Source: a bacterium (lineage in GTDB: Bacteria; Vulcanimicrobiota; Xenobia; Xenobiales; JADMJV01). Taken from it: a DNA stretch of 33,081 bases. Positions 6,935-14,353 of this stretch are shown piece after piece (position 1 is the first letter of the stretch; every line of letters begins with the position of its first letter). A program made the translations under genes and the position numbers. The notes beneath the pieces were generated by a model that ran no database searches, was not told where the DNA came from, and saw nothing but the letters and a program-made list of their open reading frames with translations. The stretch is taken from positions 29,897 to 62,977 of the forward strand of contig JADMJV010000147.1 in NCBI GenBank assembly GCA_018780265.1. Reading direction: 5' to 3'.

Positions 6935-7556
6935 ACTGAGTCAACGAGGCGTATTCTTGCCCCCGGGCAACCTGTAAGGATTTGTGGATTCGCTTGAGCC
7001 CGGTGAGCACCACCAGGGCAGTCACCACTCCCAAAAATTGGCCGATGTGGCCACGCACAAAGGTTTCATTGCAGGCCCAGGTCAGTGACAACAGGCCCAG
7101 CCAGACGGCCCGTTCCGGCTTAGCTCCCCCCAGCGACTCTTGACGCCTGAGGCCACCCGGCAGGCTTTTGCCCAGCACGGCCACATACTCGCAAAACCAG
7201 ATACTCAACAGCAATATCACCACGAACAACTGGTGTTGGGGAAAGAGAAAGTAGAGAATTCCATAGCTAAGGGTATCGCCCACCACATCTGACAGCTCAT
7301 TCATCACCTCACCTGCGCTGGATGCGGTGTTTTGGCGGCGGGCCAGCAACCCGTCCAGGGCATTCATGATAAAGCGAACCAGCAGAATCAGGGGGTTGAG
7401 CCACAACAACAGCGTGAAGCGGGACCCCCAATAAAAGCAGGCCAGCGTCAGGCCCACACACACGAGACCCCAAAAAGTGGCCCAGTTGGCCGTCATTCCT
7501 GCACCGGCAAAGCGGTTTGCGAACTGTTGAAATCTCCCCTTAAACTGATACAGCAT
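6924..7556 (-). CDS. YnbA-like CDP-alcohol phosphatidyltransferase
   Basis: 210 aa integral membrane enzyme. The start at 7556 (MLYQFKGRFQQF, then TANWAT) matches the N terminus of YnbA proteins; an in-frame TTG at 7607 would only add 17 residues unlike the family. The motif NALDGLLARRQ, followed by SSAGEVMNELSDVVGD, is the YnbA version of D-x2-D-G-x2-A-R-x8-G-x3-D-x3-D, with Asn at the first and third acidic positions. Family members condense CDP-diacylglycerol with an alcohol at the inner membrane. First intact gene of the four-gene lipid cluster, 47 bp downstream of the frameshifted locus. The accepted alcohol is unknown. Confidence 0.88.
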   Translation of the reverse strand: MLYQFKGRFQQFANRFAGAGMTANWATFWGLVCVGLTLACFYWGSRFTLLLWLNPLILLVRFIMNALDGLLARRQNTASSAGEVMNELSDVVGDTLSYGILYFLFPQHQLFVVILLLSIWFCEYVAVLGKSLPGGLRRQESLGGAKPERAVWLGLLSLTWACNETFVRGHIGQFLGVVTALVVLTGLKRIHKSLQVARGQEYASLTQYGQ

Positions 7557-7603
7557 GACGGGTCGTGCTTGGCCAAGCCCGGCCCGGCCCCTGCTGAAAT
7601 GAA

Positions 7604-8404
7604 TCAAGCTTGCTTGTGAGTAGCGGTAGGGTTAATCAACTGGCGCTTTTGTTCTTCGCTCAAATGGCTCACCTGCTGGTCACTCTCGACTTTCTTTTGG
7701 TATTCGTCCACTCCATCCTTACCTTTTTTTGTCTTTGAGGACGGCGATGTTACCCGAGGCCAGATGGCCGTTCTTGATTGAGCCTGCTTCCCTGACCTTG
7801 ACGGCTTGGGTGACTCCAGCCGAGGGCATAAAGACATCTTGCTTCTTGCCGACGGGTTGACCCCCCCCGACAGAAGTCCCGGCTGCGGTGCCTTTGGCCT
7901 TGCCAACGGGATTGACCCTGGCCTTGGGGTCCCTCTCGCCGGGCCTCTCCTTAATGGTGACTTCTCCAATTTGCGCCATGGGTCGTCTTGAACGAGTGGC
8001 TTCCACTCCGAGTCGTGAGTTTTCTTCCCGTGACCGTTTTTGCCGGCCGCCTCTGCGGAGCCGGCTTCCTGGGCCTTTTTGTCCAGGAAATTCTCGATGA
8101 GCGCTCCTCTAGCATGGCTTCGAAGTTACTGATGTGGCCCTGGCCTTCCATGGCCTTGCCGACTTCTCCGACGAGTTCGCCGGAAAGTTTGGTCTGATCG
8201 TTGAGGAGTTCCGGTGGTAGACTTTGCCGCTGCTGGGCAGTTTGCTGCAAAATCTGCCGGGTGCGCGCACGCAGCTGGGGGCTTCGTGCAGGTTTAAACC
8301 CTGATACCGGAGATGCTTTGGCCAAATGACTTTCCGCCTTGGATGGTGTGGGAGAGTGTGTGCTATCCCACACATCACGCCGACCATCGGCCAGGACAAG
8401 GCCG
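7604..8404 (-). pseudogene. Frameshifted gene (three apparent frame changes) or assembly-damaged ORF
   Basis: No single frame looks coding throughout, but protein-like segments follow each other in three frames. From about 8370 to 8100 one frame gives a helical segment with ILQQTAQQRQSLPPELLND and NFEAMLEE. The next continues IENFLDKKAQEAGSAEAAG to about 7990. A third runs from ATG 7979 (MAQIGEVTIKERPGERDP) to VLKDKK. After an A7 run (7724-7730), GKDGVDEYQKKVESDQQV runs to the TGA at 7604. Adding one G in GAGGAGCGC near 8096 would join the first two as MLEEALIENFLDKK. No family recognised. Decay, homopolymer assembly errors, or frameshifting at A7 are all possible. At minimum, 7979-7719 could be a separate 86-aa gene. 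Confidence 0.45.
8342..8375 (-). other. Inverted repeat downstream of the DUF3817 gene
   Basis: GTGTGGGA at 8346-8353 pairs with TCCCACAC at 8366-8373 around a 12-nt loop. The stem extends to GATG/CATC with one bulged G. It lies 45 bp after the DUF3817 stop on the - strand. There is no T-run, so it is not a standard intrinsic terminator. It could be an mRNA 3'-end or processing hairpin. Confidence 0.4.
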
Positions 8405-8419
8405 TCATGCCAACAGATG

Positions 8420-8719
8420 TTAACGTTCTTGGGGCAGAAAGCGGCGTTCAAAGAGGATGGGCCCGAAGGGAAGAAAGGCGCTGACAAGGGCCAGGCCGGA
8501 GGTGGCCAGAGGCCACCTTTGCTGGCGGGCCGTCAGCCCTGTGGCGATACAAAAAAGGACGAAGAAGGCCCCGTGGAAGCTGCCCACCCAGCGAACGTAG
8601 AGAGGCATATGCCAGATATACTTGAGCGGCATCGCCACCAGCAGAAGCACCAGATAAGAAAGGGCTTCAAGAGCACCGCTCAGCTTGAAGAACTTGATCA
8701 CCCTCTGTGGCTTTGCCAC
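8420..8719 (-). CDS. DUF3817 family membrane protein
   Basis: 99 aa with three membrane helices. It has the family hallmarks: an early GALEALSYLVLLLVAMPLKY, then VRWVGSFHGAFFVLF, and a terminal LPFGPILFERRFL. DUF3817 proteins are small integral membrane proteins of unknown function. The GTG at 8719 lies 2 bp after the TPR-ankyrin stop, so the two are translated from one mRNA. A second in-frame GTG at 8701 is possible. Confidence 0.88.
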   Translation of the reverse strand: MAKPQRVIKFFKLSGALEALSYLVLLLVAMPLKYIWHMPLYVRWVGSFHGAFFVLFCIATGLTARQQRWPLATSGLALVSAFLPFGPILFERRFLPQER

Positions 8720-8721
8720 CC

Positions 8722-10119
8722 TCAGGACCTGCCCCTGCCTTTGAGATTCAGCAAAAACCGGGCGGCTTCATCGGCTTCGTTGAATTTTGCGTAGTCCAGG
8801 GCGCGTTTACCCCTCAGGTCTCGGGCTTCGGGGTCGGCACCCAGACGAAGGAGTGTTTCAAGATTCTCCACAAGATCACTCTCGGCCGCCAGCATCAGTG
8901 GGGTAGACTCGGTGCAATCGTTGCGGACGTCGACCGGGAGCACGCTGGCCAGCAATTCGATCATGGCGGGAACGGGCTCGCTGGCGGCCAGGTGCAGGGC
9001 GGTATTGCCGGAGGAGTCGCAATAGTCGACTTCGATGCCCAATTCAATGAGCCGACGAGCCGTGTCCTGGTAGTCCTGCCAGGCCGCCACATGGAGACAG
9101 TTTTGATCCAGATCGTTGGTGGCCCCCAGGTCGGCGCGCCATTGAGCCAGCAGCGACACCATCTCGACGTGGTCGTGATCGGCCGCCAGCAGGACGGGAT
9201 TCCAGCCATCGCTACCCATCAGATTGGGATTCGCATTGCGCTCCAGCAGCCAGACCGCCATATCCAAATTATTGGTGACAGCCGCTCCCATCAAGGCGTT
9301 GCGGCCGCTTTTTCCCAAGTGATTGACCTTGCCCAAGCGGGCCAGGCCGCGGCGGTCATCTCGGCGGGCCAGATTGTAGGGGTCGCGGGCCTGTTCGCGC
9401 AGGTCCTCGACCCGCTCGCTCCACTCCGCCACCAATTCGTCATCGCCCTGGCGAGCAGCCCAGGACACCACCTCCTCGGCCTCTTCCAGAGCGCCCTCAA
9501 ACTCCAGCAACTCGACCAGTCCATCCACCAGCAGGAACCGCACCGAGGGCAATACCCAATCGTCACTCTCCCACTCCAGGCGGGTAACATCGAGCCAGTC
9601 GACGGCCGCTTCCAAATCCTCCCCGGCCAGCGCCTCGTAGGCCTCGATCAGCAGTTCGCCAAAGCGTTGGGAGAGGTCCAATTGGGGGTAGCTGGTCGAC
9701 AGGGCGTAGCAGAGATGAAGCAAGGTGGCGGCTGCCTGGCCTTGCTTGGTTTGGGCGGCCACAAGGATCGATGTCTGCAACCAGTTGAGCATCAACGACA
9801 CGGGCGTCTGCCAACGTCGGCCCGGACTGAGCAAGAGGGCAAGTCCGTCCCAGGCTTCCTGGTGACGCCCCAGCTGCTGAAGGGCAGAGGAACGGCCCCA
9901 GGAAGCCAGCTGTGCCAGCAGCGTCTCATGCGGAGAAAGCTGGCCCAGCACCCCCTCGTAAGCACTGACCCCTTGCTCCCAGTCGCCCTCATCACACAGG
10001 GCCACGGCCTGACGAAAGACTTGCAGGCTGGGACTTTCGGGCAGGGGTTGGCTGAGAGGGACGAGCTCAAAATCGATCCGCTCTGGCTCCACCCAGTGGA
10101 GCTCGATACTCCAATCCAT
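8722..10119 (-). CDS. TPR-like and ankyrin-repeat protein
   Basis: 465 aa, no signal peptide or membrane helix. Residues 30-240 are helical TPR-like pairs (for example LCDEGDWEQGVSAYEGVLGQL and FEGALEEAEEVVSWAARQGD). Residues 270-460 are about five ankyrin repeats: GRNALMGAAVTNNLDMAVWLL, GNTALHLAAS, STPLMLAA and LLRLGADPEARDLRGKRALDYA. The start MDWSIELHW is chosen because upstream in-frame codons run through the dispersed repeat (10180-10221) and look non-coding; AGGA precedes the ATG closely. Probably a cytoplasmic interaction scaffold. The same TPR-then-ankyrin order forms the C terminus of the large kinase at 22127-25675, which suggests shared ancestry or partners. Confidence 0.87.
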   Translation of the reverse strand: MDWSIELHWVEPERIDFELVPLSQPLPESPSLQVFRQAVALCDEGDWEQGVSAYEGVLGQLSPHETLLAQLASWGRSSALQQLGRHQEAWDGLALLLSPGRRWQTPVSLMLNWLQTSILVAAQTKQGQAAATLLHLCYALSTSYPQLDLSQRFGELLIEAYEALAGEDLEAAVDWLDVTRLEWESDDWVLPSVRFLLVDGLVELLEFEGALEEAEEVVSWAARQGDDELVAEWSERVEDLREQARDPYNLARRDDRRGLARLGKVNHLGKSGRNALMGAAVTNNLDMAVWLLERNANPNLMGSDGWNPVLLAADHDHVEMVSLLAQWRADLGATNDLDQNCLHVAAWQDYQDTARRLIELGIEVDYCDSSGNTALHLAASEPVPAMIELLASVLPVDVRNDCTESTPLMLAAESDLVENLETLLRLGADPEARDLRGKRALDYAKFNEADEAARFLLNLKGRGRS

Positions 10120-10179
10120 TTCCTGTTGCTCTTGCGACACGGGCAGCCTGTTCTCCACCGCGGCCACTCTTCCCCACAC

Positions 10180-10221
10180 GCCGCATTTTCCGCCGGCATG
10201 TGCCAGCCCCCTGTGCCGCAG
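10180..10221 (-). repeat. Dispersed repeat, copy 3 (inverted)
   Basis: Read on the - strand it matches positions 1-42 with one change (CTGCGGCACA against CTGCGGCACC at base 10). It occupies most of the 109-bp gap between the metallophosphoesterase stop and the TPR-ankyrin start. Its placement in a gene gap of a different operon shows that the element is dispersed and not tied to the XRE locus. Confidence 0.85.
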
Positions 10222-10228
10222 TCGGCCA

Positions 10229-11416
10229 CTACACCAGGCGGATGGGCCCCAGGGTAACCTGACTGCCGCGGCGCAATTCGAAAACGGTAACCTCGGGGGG
10301 GACCCCAAATCGAAGAGGTAGTCCGCTGCTGCCAACGCCCCGAGCCACATAGACTTTGTAGTCGGGCCCCTGGACCAGACCCGAGGCATATTTTTGCCCA
10401 TAGCGGCTGGGGAGAATCGGCGTACCCAGAGTAGGAATGCGCACCTGACCGCCGTGGGTGTGACCGGACACCATCAGGTCGACGCGCGGTCCGTGTTGTT
10501 CCTCGGCCACGTCTGGATTATGCGACAGCACCAGGCGGGGCTGATCGGGACCGATGCGAGCCAGAGTCTCGGCCAGTTTGGGCTTTCCCTCCCAGAGGTC
10601 GTCCAGACCGCAAATCCACAGCCCTCGGCCTGTGGGGGCCAGCTCACGATTAGGAGTCAATACCAGGCTCTGGTTGGTTAGCAACTGGCAACCCGCCCGA
10701 GACATCCATTTTTTTGCCAGCTCGATGCCTTCCCAGTAGTCGTGATTGCCCCAACTGACCACTACGCCGCCCTCAATTTTGGGGCGCAACAGGGCGGCCA
10801 GTTCACCAGCCTCGCTAAAGTAGGCGCCCGATTTGGAGACAAAGTCGCCGGGCAGCAGCACCAGGTCAGGCTGGCAGCGGTTGGCCAGTTCGATGGCCGG
10901 CCTCAGGTGCTGGGGTCGATTGATGGGTCCGCAGTGCCAGTCGGACATCAACACGATACGCAGCCCTTCCAATTGGGGAGGCAAGTGGGGCAAGGTCAGG
11001 ACAAACTGCTCCAGTTGTAGATGGTGAATCTCATACAGGCCTGCGTAGCTACCCATGAGCGTGGCGGATACCAGGCCACTGCCCGCCACCAGCAACGAAC
11101 GCCGGGTGACCTGGGCAGGGGCCTGCGGGGCCAGAGGTTGGGCCCGAAGGGGATGCTCGATCCAACGCAACACTGGCTCAAACAACAGCAGAGTGAGCAG
11201 ATAGCAGAGGATTCGACCAAAAATGGAGCCGGTCTTGGCATAGCCGCCCAGGCCGGACACACAGACCAGACCGGGACCGTTGAGGGCCATTCCCGCTGCC
11301 TTGAGGAGAAGGAGCATGCCCGCCTGTCGCGCGGATTGCCCCAGAACCTCCGGCAAGAAAATGAACATCAGTCCCAAGGTGGCCAGGATGTAGACAATGC
11401 GGCGGGTGCTCGGCAA
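10229..11416 (-). CDS. Membrane-anchored metallophosphoesterase (YaeI/YkuE type)
   Basis: 395 aa. Two or three hydrophobic helices lie at about 7-25, 33-57 and 65-80. A RRSLLVAGSGL segment at 105-115 resembles a twin-arginine or anchor motif. The calcineurin-like catalytic domain runs from 150 to 390: SDWHCG (Asp159, His161), LLPGDFVS (Asp191), WGNHDYW (Asn224, His225), LSHNPDVA (His299) and SGHTHGGQVRIP (His319, His321). All dimetal ligands are present. Family members act on phosphodiester or pyrophosphate bonds of lipids or sugars at the membrane; a lipid substrate would suit the downstream cluster but is not shown. TTG start with GGGAGGA about 9 bases upstream. A divergent promoter lies just beyond. 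Confidence 0.92.
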   Translation of the reverse strand: MPSTRRIVYILATLGLMFIFLPEVLGQSARQAGMLLLLKAAGMALNGPGLVCVSGLGGYAKTGSIFGRILCYLLTLLLFEPVLRWIEHPLRAQPLAPQAPAQVTRRSLLVAGSGLVSATLMGSYAGLYEIHHLQLEQFVLTLPHLPPQLEGLRIVLMSDWHCGPINRPQHLRPAIELANRCQPDLVLLPGDFVSKSGAYFSEAGELAALLRPKIEGGVVVSWGNHDYWEGIELAKKWMSRAGCQLLTNQSLVLTPNRELAPTGRGLWICGLDDLWEGKPKLAETLARIGPDQPRLVLSHNPDVAEEQHGPRVDLMVSGHTHGGQVRIPTLGTPILPSRYGQKYASGLVQGPDYKVYVARGVGSSGLPLRFGVPPEVTVFELRRGSQVTLGPIRLV

Positions 11417-11433
11417 AGGAGACTTCCTCCCTA

Positions 11434-11462
11434 TTCATTTACTTTGTAGTGCAAAGTATCCT
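11434..11462 (+). promoter_or_regulatory. Candidate sigma-70 promoter for the CHAT gene
   Basis: -35 TTCATT at 11434-11439 and -10 TATCCT at 11457-11462 with a 17-bp spacer. The spacer contains the palindrome CTTTGTAGTGCAAAG. Its -10 overlaps that of the divergent - strand promoter. A transcript would begin near 11469 and include the leader ORF at 11540. Confidence 0.45.
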
Positions 11463-11483
11463 AATCCACTTTGCCTTACAAAG
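11442..11483. promoter_or_regulatory. Two tandem CTTTG-N5-CAAAG operators
   Basis: CTTTGTAGTGCAAAG (11442-11456) and CTTTGCCTTACAAAG (11469-11483) are perfect 5-bp inverted repeats, each with a 5-nt centre. They are 27 bp apart centre to centre. The first extends to a 6-bp match, ACTTTG/CAAAGT. Each fills the -35/-10 spacer of one of the two divergent promoters. The shape resembles dimeric winged-helix repressor sites (PadR-type sites look similar, from memory). No matching regulator gene is adjacent. Confidence 0.6.
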
Positions 11484-11486
11484 CAA
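11458..11486 (-). promoter_or_regulatory. Candidate sigma-70 promoter for the metallophosphoesterase operon
   Basis: On the - strand, -35 TTGCTT (11486-11481) and -10 TAGGAT (11463-11458) have exactly 17 bp between them. The second operator lies in the spacer and touches the -35. Transcription would start near 11451, giving a 35-nt leader before the TTG at 11416. Confidence 0.5.
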
Positions 11487-11539
11487 GTCTCTGGCCAAAG
11501 ATCTGAAGGGCCACCGGTCAGAAAGCGGAAGGCACGAGC

Positions 11540-11578
11540 ATGTTTGGTTTGGGTATCCCGGCCCGGCTCGTTCATTGA
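11540..11578 (+). CDS. Leader ORF overlapping the CHAT gene start
   Basis: ATG with GGAAGG seven bases upstream opens a 12-codon frame, MFGLGIPARLVH. Its TGA (11576-11578) overlaps the TTG start of the CHAT gene (11575-11577) as TTGA. The CHAT TTG itself has no SD, so reinitiation after this ORF is a plausible way to translate it. Confidence 0.45.
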   Translation: MFGLGIPARLVH

Positions 11579-14289
11579 CTCGCCTGCTCCTGTTCATGCT
11601 GCTACTGTGCCCTCTCGCGCTGGCCGAGCCCCGCCCGGAAAGTCGGGCCCGCACCGTATTGCACTCGCTACTGGGCATGGCCGAGCGACGAGCCATTCAG
11701 TTTGGCAACTACCAGGAGGCCGTGAGCGTGCTGCGCTTCCACCGCCAGGTTCTGGCCGCCGAACCACAGCCTGGCTATGCGCTCTTCCTGAATCGCATGG
11801 AGGTCCTGGCCCTGATCGCGGCGGGTCGAACCTTTGAAGCCGACCAGGTAGCAGCGGGCTGGGAAGATCAGGACCCTCTCCATCAAGGCATGCTGCGCGC
11901 GCTAGCACTGGCCCTGGGCGCCCGACCCGACGAGGTGCGCCAACAACTGGGCAAATTGGGCGGCAAAAAATTGGGACCCATGAACTCTTTTATGCTGGCC
12001 ACTCTGCAATTTCACCTGGACTGGCTGCAGGCCAACCAGCCCGAGAGCGCCATCGTGGCCCACCGCTTTCGGGCGGCCCTGGATCAGCTCAAGAATTACA
12101 ACAGCGCCCGCGAAAACACAACCGGGGAGGCCTGGTTCATCGAGCAGGGGCTGAAACTCTGGGAAGGCCCGATGTTAACCCTGATTCACACCGAAAACCA
12201 GGATCCTGGAGCCCAGCAAGCCCTGTTGGACGCCTATTTTGAAGGCCAGCGAAAAATGCACGAGCTGGCCCAGGCCAACCTGACGCCCAAAACCCTCAAT
12301 CCAGAATTCAATTTCATGGTGTTGGACAACCTGCTCACCAGCTACGAAGACTTTTTGGCCTACCTTTGGCTGGAGCGCAGCCAGAGTCAGCAAAAAGAGT
12401 TGGAGGAACTCTTTGGCGACCTGGAGCCCGGCGTTCGTTCGGCGGCAGAAAAGTCTTTGCAGAGCCACCAGGAACTGGAGAAAATGATGGAACCCATGCT
12501 CCAGGGCGTTACCTTCCAAGGCCAGCCCTACCGGCCAGCGCTGCTGCAACATTCACAGCGCGACGGTTCGATGGCGCGCCTGTTAAGCCGGTTCAAAACC
12601 ATCCAGTTGCGCTCGCTGTGGAACCTGAGCGAAGGCAAGCTAGACCGAGCGCTGGCCGGTCGCGCTCGCCTACTGCTGGACGAGGCCACTCGAGAACAGC
12701 GCCGATTAGGACTGAAGGGGATCTACCTGGGTCTGCAAGACATTCGTTTCGACGAAGTGGAGTGGCTGCTGCGACAGCAGGAACAAGGCTGGCAGAGCCG
12801 CGCATCCAGGCTGCTCAATACCCTGCAAGGCGAGGCCGGTTTACAACACTATCCGCCTGCCCAGGCCCGGGCGCTGGCCCTGGCCGGTCGCTTGGAACTG
12901 TCCCAAGACCACCTCGAAGCGGCCGAGCAGTTGGTGGAGCAGGCCGTGGCGCTTACCGAAAAGGGAACACTGGGCTTTGACCTGTCGGCCTCGGCGCTGG
13001 TGGAGAGACGCCGCCGCAACACGCGCCTGTATCGCTTGTTGAGCGAGATTCGAATGCGCCGGGGTAACCCGGAAGGGGCCCTGGCCAGCCTGGAGCAGGA
13101 ACGCCAGGCCCAGGCGGCACTGGCCCAGGGGGTGCCCAGCCAGGAAGTGCGCCGACTGGAACTGCGCGAGGCGCTGGCCGCTGAAAGTCGGGCCCAGAGC
13201 GCTCCCGTGCCCGGTCTGGCCGATTACCTGGCCAGCCTCGACCACGCGGATTGGGCCAGCGCCACGGCCCAAGCGGTAGCCCCCAAGCTGTCCAGCCTTA
13301 CTTTGTTGCGCCAGCAACTGCCCCCTTCCACCAGTGTGATCAGCTATTTGCCGCTAGAAAAGGAACTGCGCATCTTTGTGATCCGTCCAGACGGGCTGGT
13401 CATGCGCTCGGCACCAGTGGGACAGGGCGCCCTTTACAAAGAAGTGCGCAAATTTCGAGCCTGGATTGTGGCCGCCGGAAAGACCCCCACTGGCGCCAAT
13501 TCGCGTCAGCTTTACGACTGGCTGATAGCACCGATTGCGAAGGATATCTCCGCCGATTCGACTCTGGCAGTGGTGGCCAGCGGCCCACTCAACTATGTGC
13601 CCTTCGCCGCCCTGCAGGGGCCGCCGGATCAGCCGGGCTATTTGGGCCGACACAAAATTTGCGTCAACATGGTCGGAGTCAGCGACATTCTTCGACTAAG
13701 CGAAGCGCCCCGGGCGCCTTCGGGCCGACTGTTGGCGCTGGGAAATCCCGACGGCACCCTGCCCGGGGCCAGCGACGAGGTGAAAGCGATCGCTACGATG
13801 TTTGTGGATCCGCTGGTGTATTTAGGAACACGCGCCAACCGGCAGAGCCTGCACTGGACCGGTGCCCCGCCCGACTGTCTGCATATTGCCACTCATGGCC
13901 AACTGGACAGCAGCCATCCGCAGGCCAGCTTCTTGGTGTTGGCCGGCCACAAGCTGAGGGTTTCAGAAATTTACAGCCTGCCCCTAAAAGGCACCGAGTT
14001 GGTGGCCCTGTCTGCCTGCCAGACCGCCCTGGGGGAGGTGGAACCCGGGAGCGAGATCACCAGCCTGGCCGACGCTTTTCAGGTGGCGGGCAGTCGCAGT
14101 GTTCTGGCCAGCCTCTGGAACGTGGCCGACGGCAGCACCTCCCAATTTATGCAAGCCTTTTATCGCAACCGCCAAAAGCACGGCCTGGGCCAGGCCTTTC
14201 ACCTGGCTCAACTGGAATTGATGCGACAACCAGCCACTGCGCACCCTTACTACTGGGCTCCGTTTATTTTGCTGGGAGATTTTCGCTGA
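11575..14289 (+). CDS. Exported TPR-CHAT (caspase-like) protein
   Basis: About 904 aa. The chosen TTG gives a signal peptide: Arg, LLLFMLLLCPLALA, then Glu. The in-frame GTG at 11449 lies inside the promoter and is rejected; ATG 11596 is an alternative. The long middle is all-helical TPR-like (about 40-560). The C-terminal CHAT domain (about 590-904) carries the caspase-type dyad His774 in HIATHGQLD and Cys815 in LSACQTALG, followed by VAGSRSVLASLWNV and the terminal YYWAPFILLGDF. CHAT proteins are cysteine peptidases usually activated through their repeat domains. Export would place it in the periplasm or outside. The target is unknown. Expression is probably controlled by the operator pair upstream and the leader ORF. 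Confidence 0.9.
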   Translation: MTRLLLFMLLLCPLALAEPRPESRARTVLHSLLGMAERRAIQFGNYQEAVSVLRFHRQVLAAEPQPGYALFLNRMEVLALIAAGRTFEADQVAAGWEDQDPLHQGMLRALALALGARPDEVRQQLGKLGGKKLGPMNSFMLATLQFHLDWLQANQPESAIVAHRFRAALDQLKNYNSARENTTGEAWFIEQGLKLWEGPMLTLIHTENQDPGAQQALLDAYFEGQRKMHELAQANLTPKTLNPEFNFMVLDNLLTSYEDFLAYLWLERSQSQQKELEELFGDLEPGVRSAAEKSLQSHQELEKMMEPMLQGVTFQGQPYRPALLQHSQRDGSMARLLSRFKTIQLRSLWNLSEGKLDRALAGRARLLLDEATREQRRLGLKGIYLGLQDIRFDEVEWLLRQQEQGWQSRASRLLNTLQGEAGLQHYPPAQARALALAGRLELSQDHLEAAEQLVEQAVALTEKGTLGFDLSASALVERRRRNTRLYRLLSEIRMRRGNPEGALASLEQERQAQAALAQGVPSQEVRRLELREALAAESRAQSAPVPGLADYLASLDHADWASATAQAVAPKLSSLTLLRQQLPPSTSVISYLPLEKELRIFVIRPDGLVMRSAPVGQGALYKEVRKFRAWIVAAGKTPTGANSRQLYDWLIAPIAKDISADSTLAVVASGPLNYVPFAALQGPPDQPGYLGRHKICVNMVGVSDILRLSEAPRAPSGRLLALGNPDGTLPGASDEVKAIATMFVDPLVYLGTRANRQSLHWTGAPPDCLHIATHGQLDSSHPQASFLVLAGHKLRVSEIYSLPLKGTELVALSACQTALGEVEPGSEITSLADAFQVAGSRSVLASLWNVADGSTSQFMQAFYRNRQKHGLGQAFHLAQLELMRQPATAHPYYWAPFILLGDFR

Positions 14290-14290
14290 C

Positions 14291-14340
14291 CCTTCGATCG
14301 AGGGCGGGACTCCTTAAAAGGAGAGGACCCAGTGCGAAGG
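14291..14340 (+). other. Nested three-tier hairpin after the CHAT gene
   Basis: Concentric complementary segments: CCTTCG (14291-14296) with CGAAGG (14335-14340), GGG (14302-14304) with CCC (14328-14330), and CTCCTT (14310-14315) with AAGGAG (14318-14323). The internal loops are 4-5 nt. It begins 2 bp after the CHAT stop and ends 13 bp before the next gene. No T-run follows. It could be an mRNA-stability or translation-control structure, since its 3' arms contain purine tracts that could serve as SD for the next gene. Confidence 0.45.
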
Positions 14341-14353
14341 CGAAATCTGTGTC

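Noticed and set aside
8342..8375. Intrinsic terminator after the DUF3817 gene
   Set aside because: The stem is good but no T-run follows on either strand, so it is kept only as a hairpin.
8707..10257. 516-codon + strand reading frame opposite the TPR-ankyrin gene
   Set aside because: The - strand frame has clear ankyrin and TPR repeats. The + frame is a Gln/Gly/His-rich mirror with no domain, a common effect in GC-rich genes.
10120..10401. N-terminal extension of the TPR-ankyrin protein
   Set aside because: It runs through the dispersed repeat and into the phosphoesterase gene; its sequence is Arg/Pro/Cys-rich and unlike coding neighbours. ATG 10119 begins the natural protein.
11449..11574. 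GTG 11449 as the CHAT start
   Set aside because: It lies inside the operator and upstream of the likely transcription start, and the added residues precede an otherwise ordinary signal peptide.
11575..14289. Type III-E CRISPR (craspase) TPR-CHAT
   Set aside because: No Cas7-11-type effector, adaptation genes or array is present, and this CHAT protein has an export signal.
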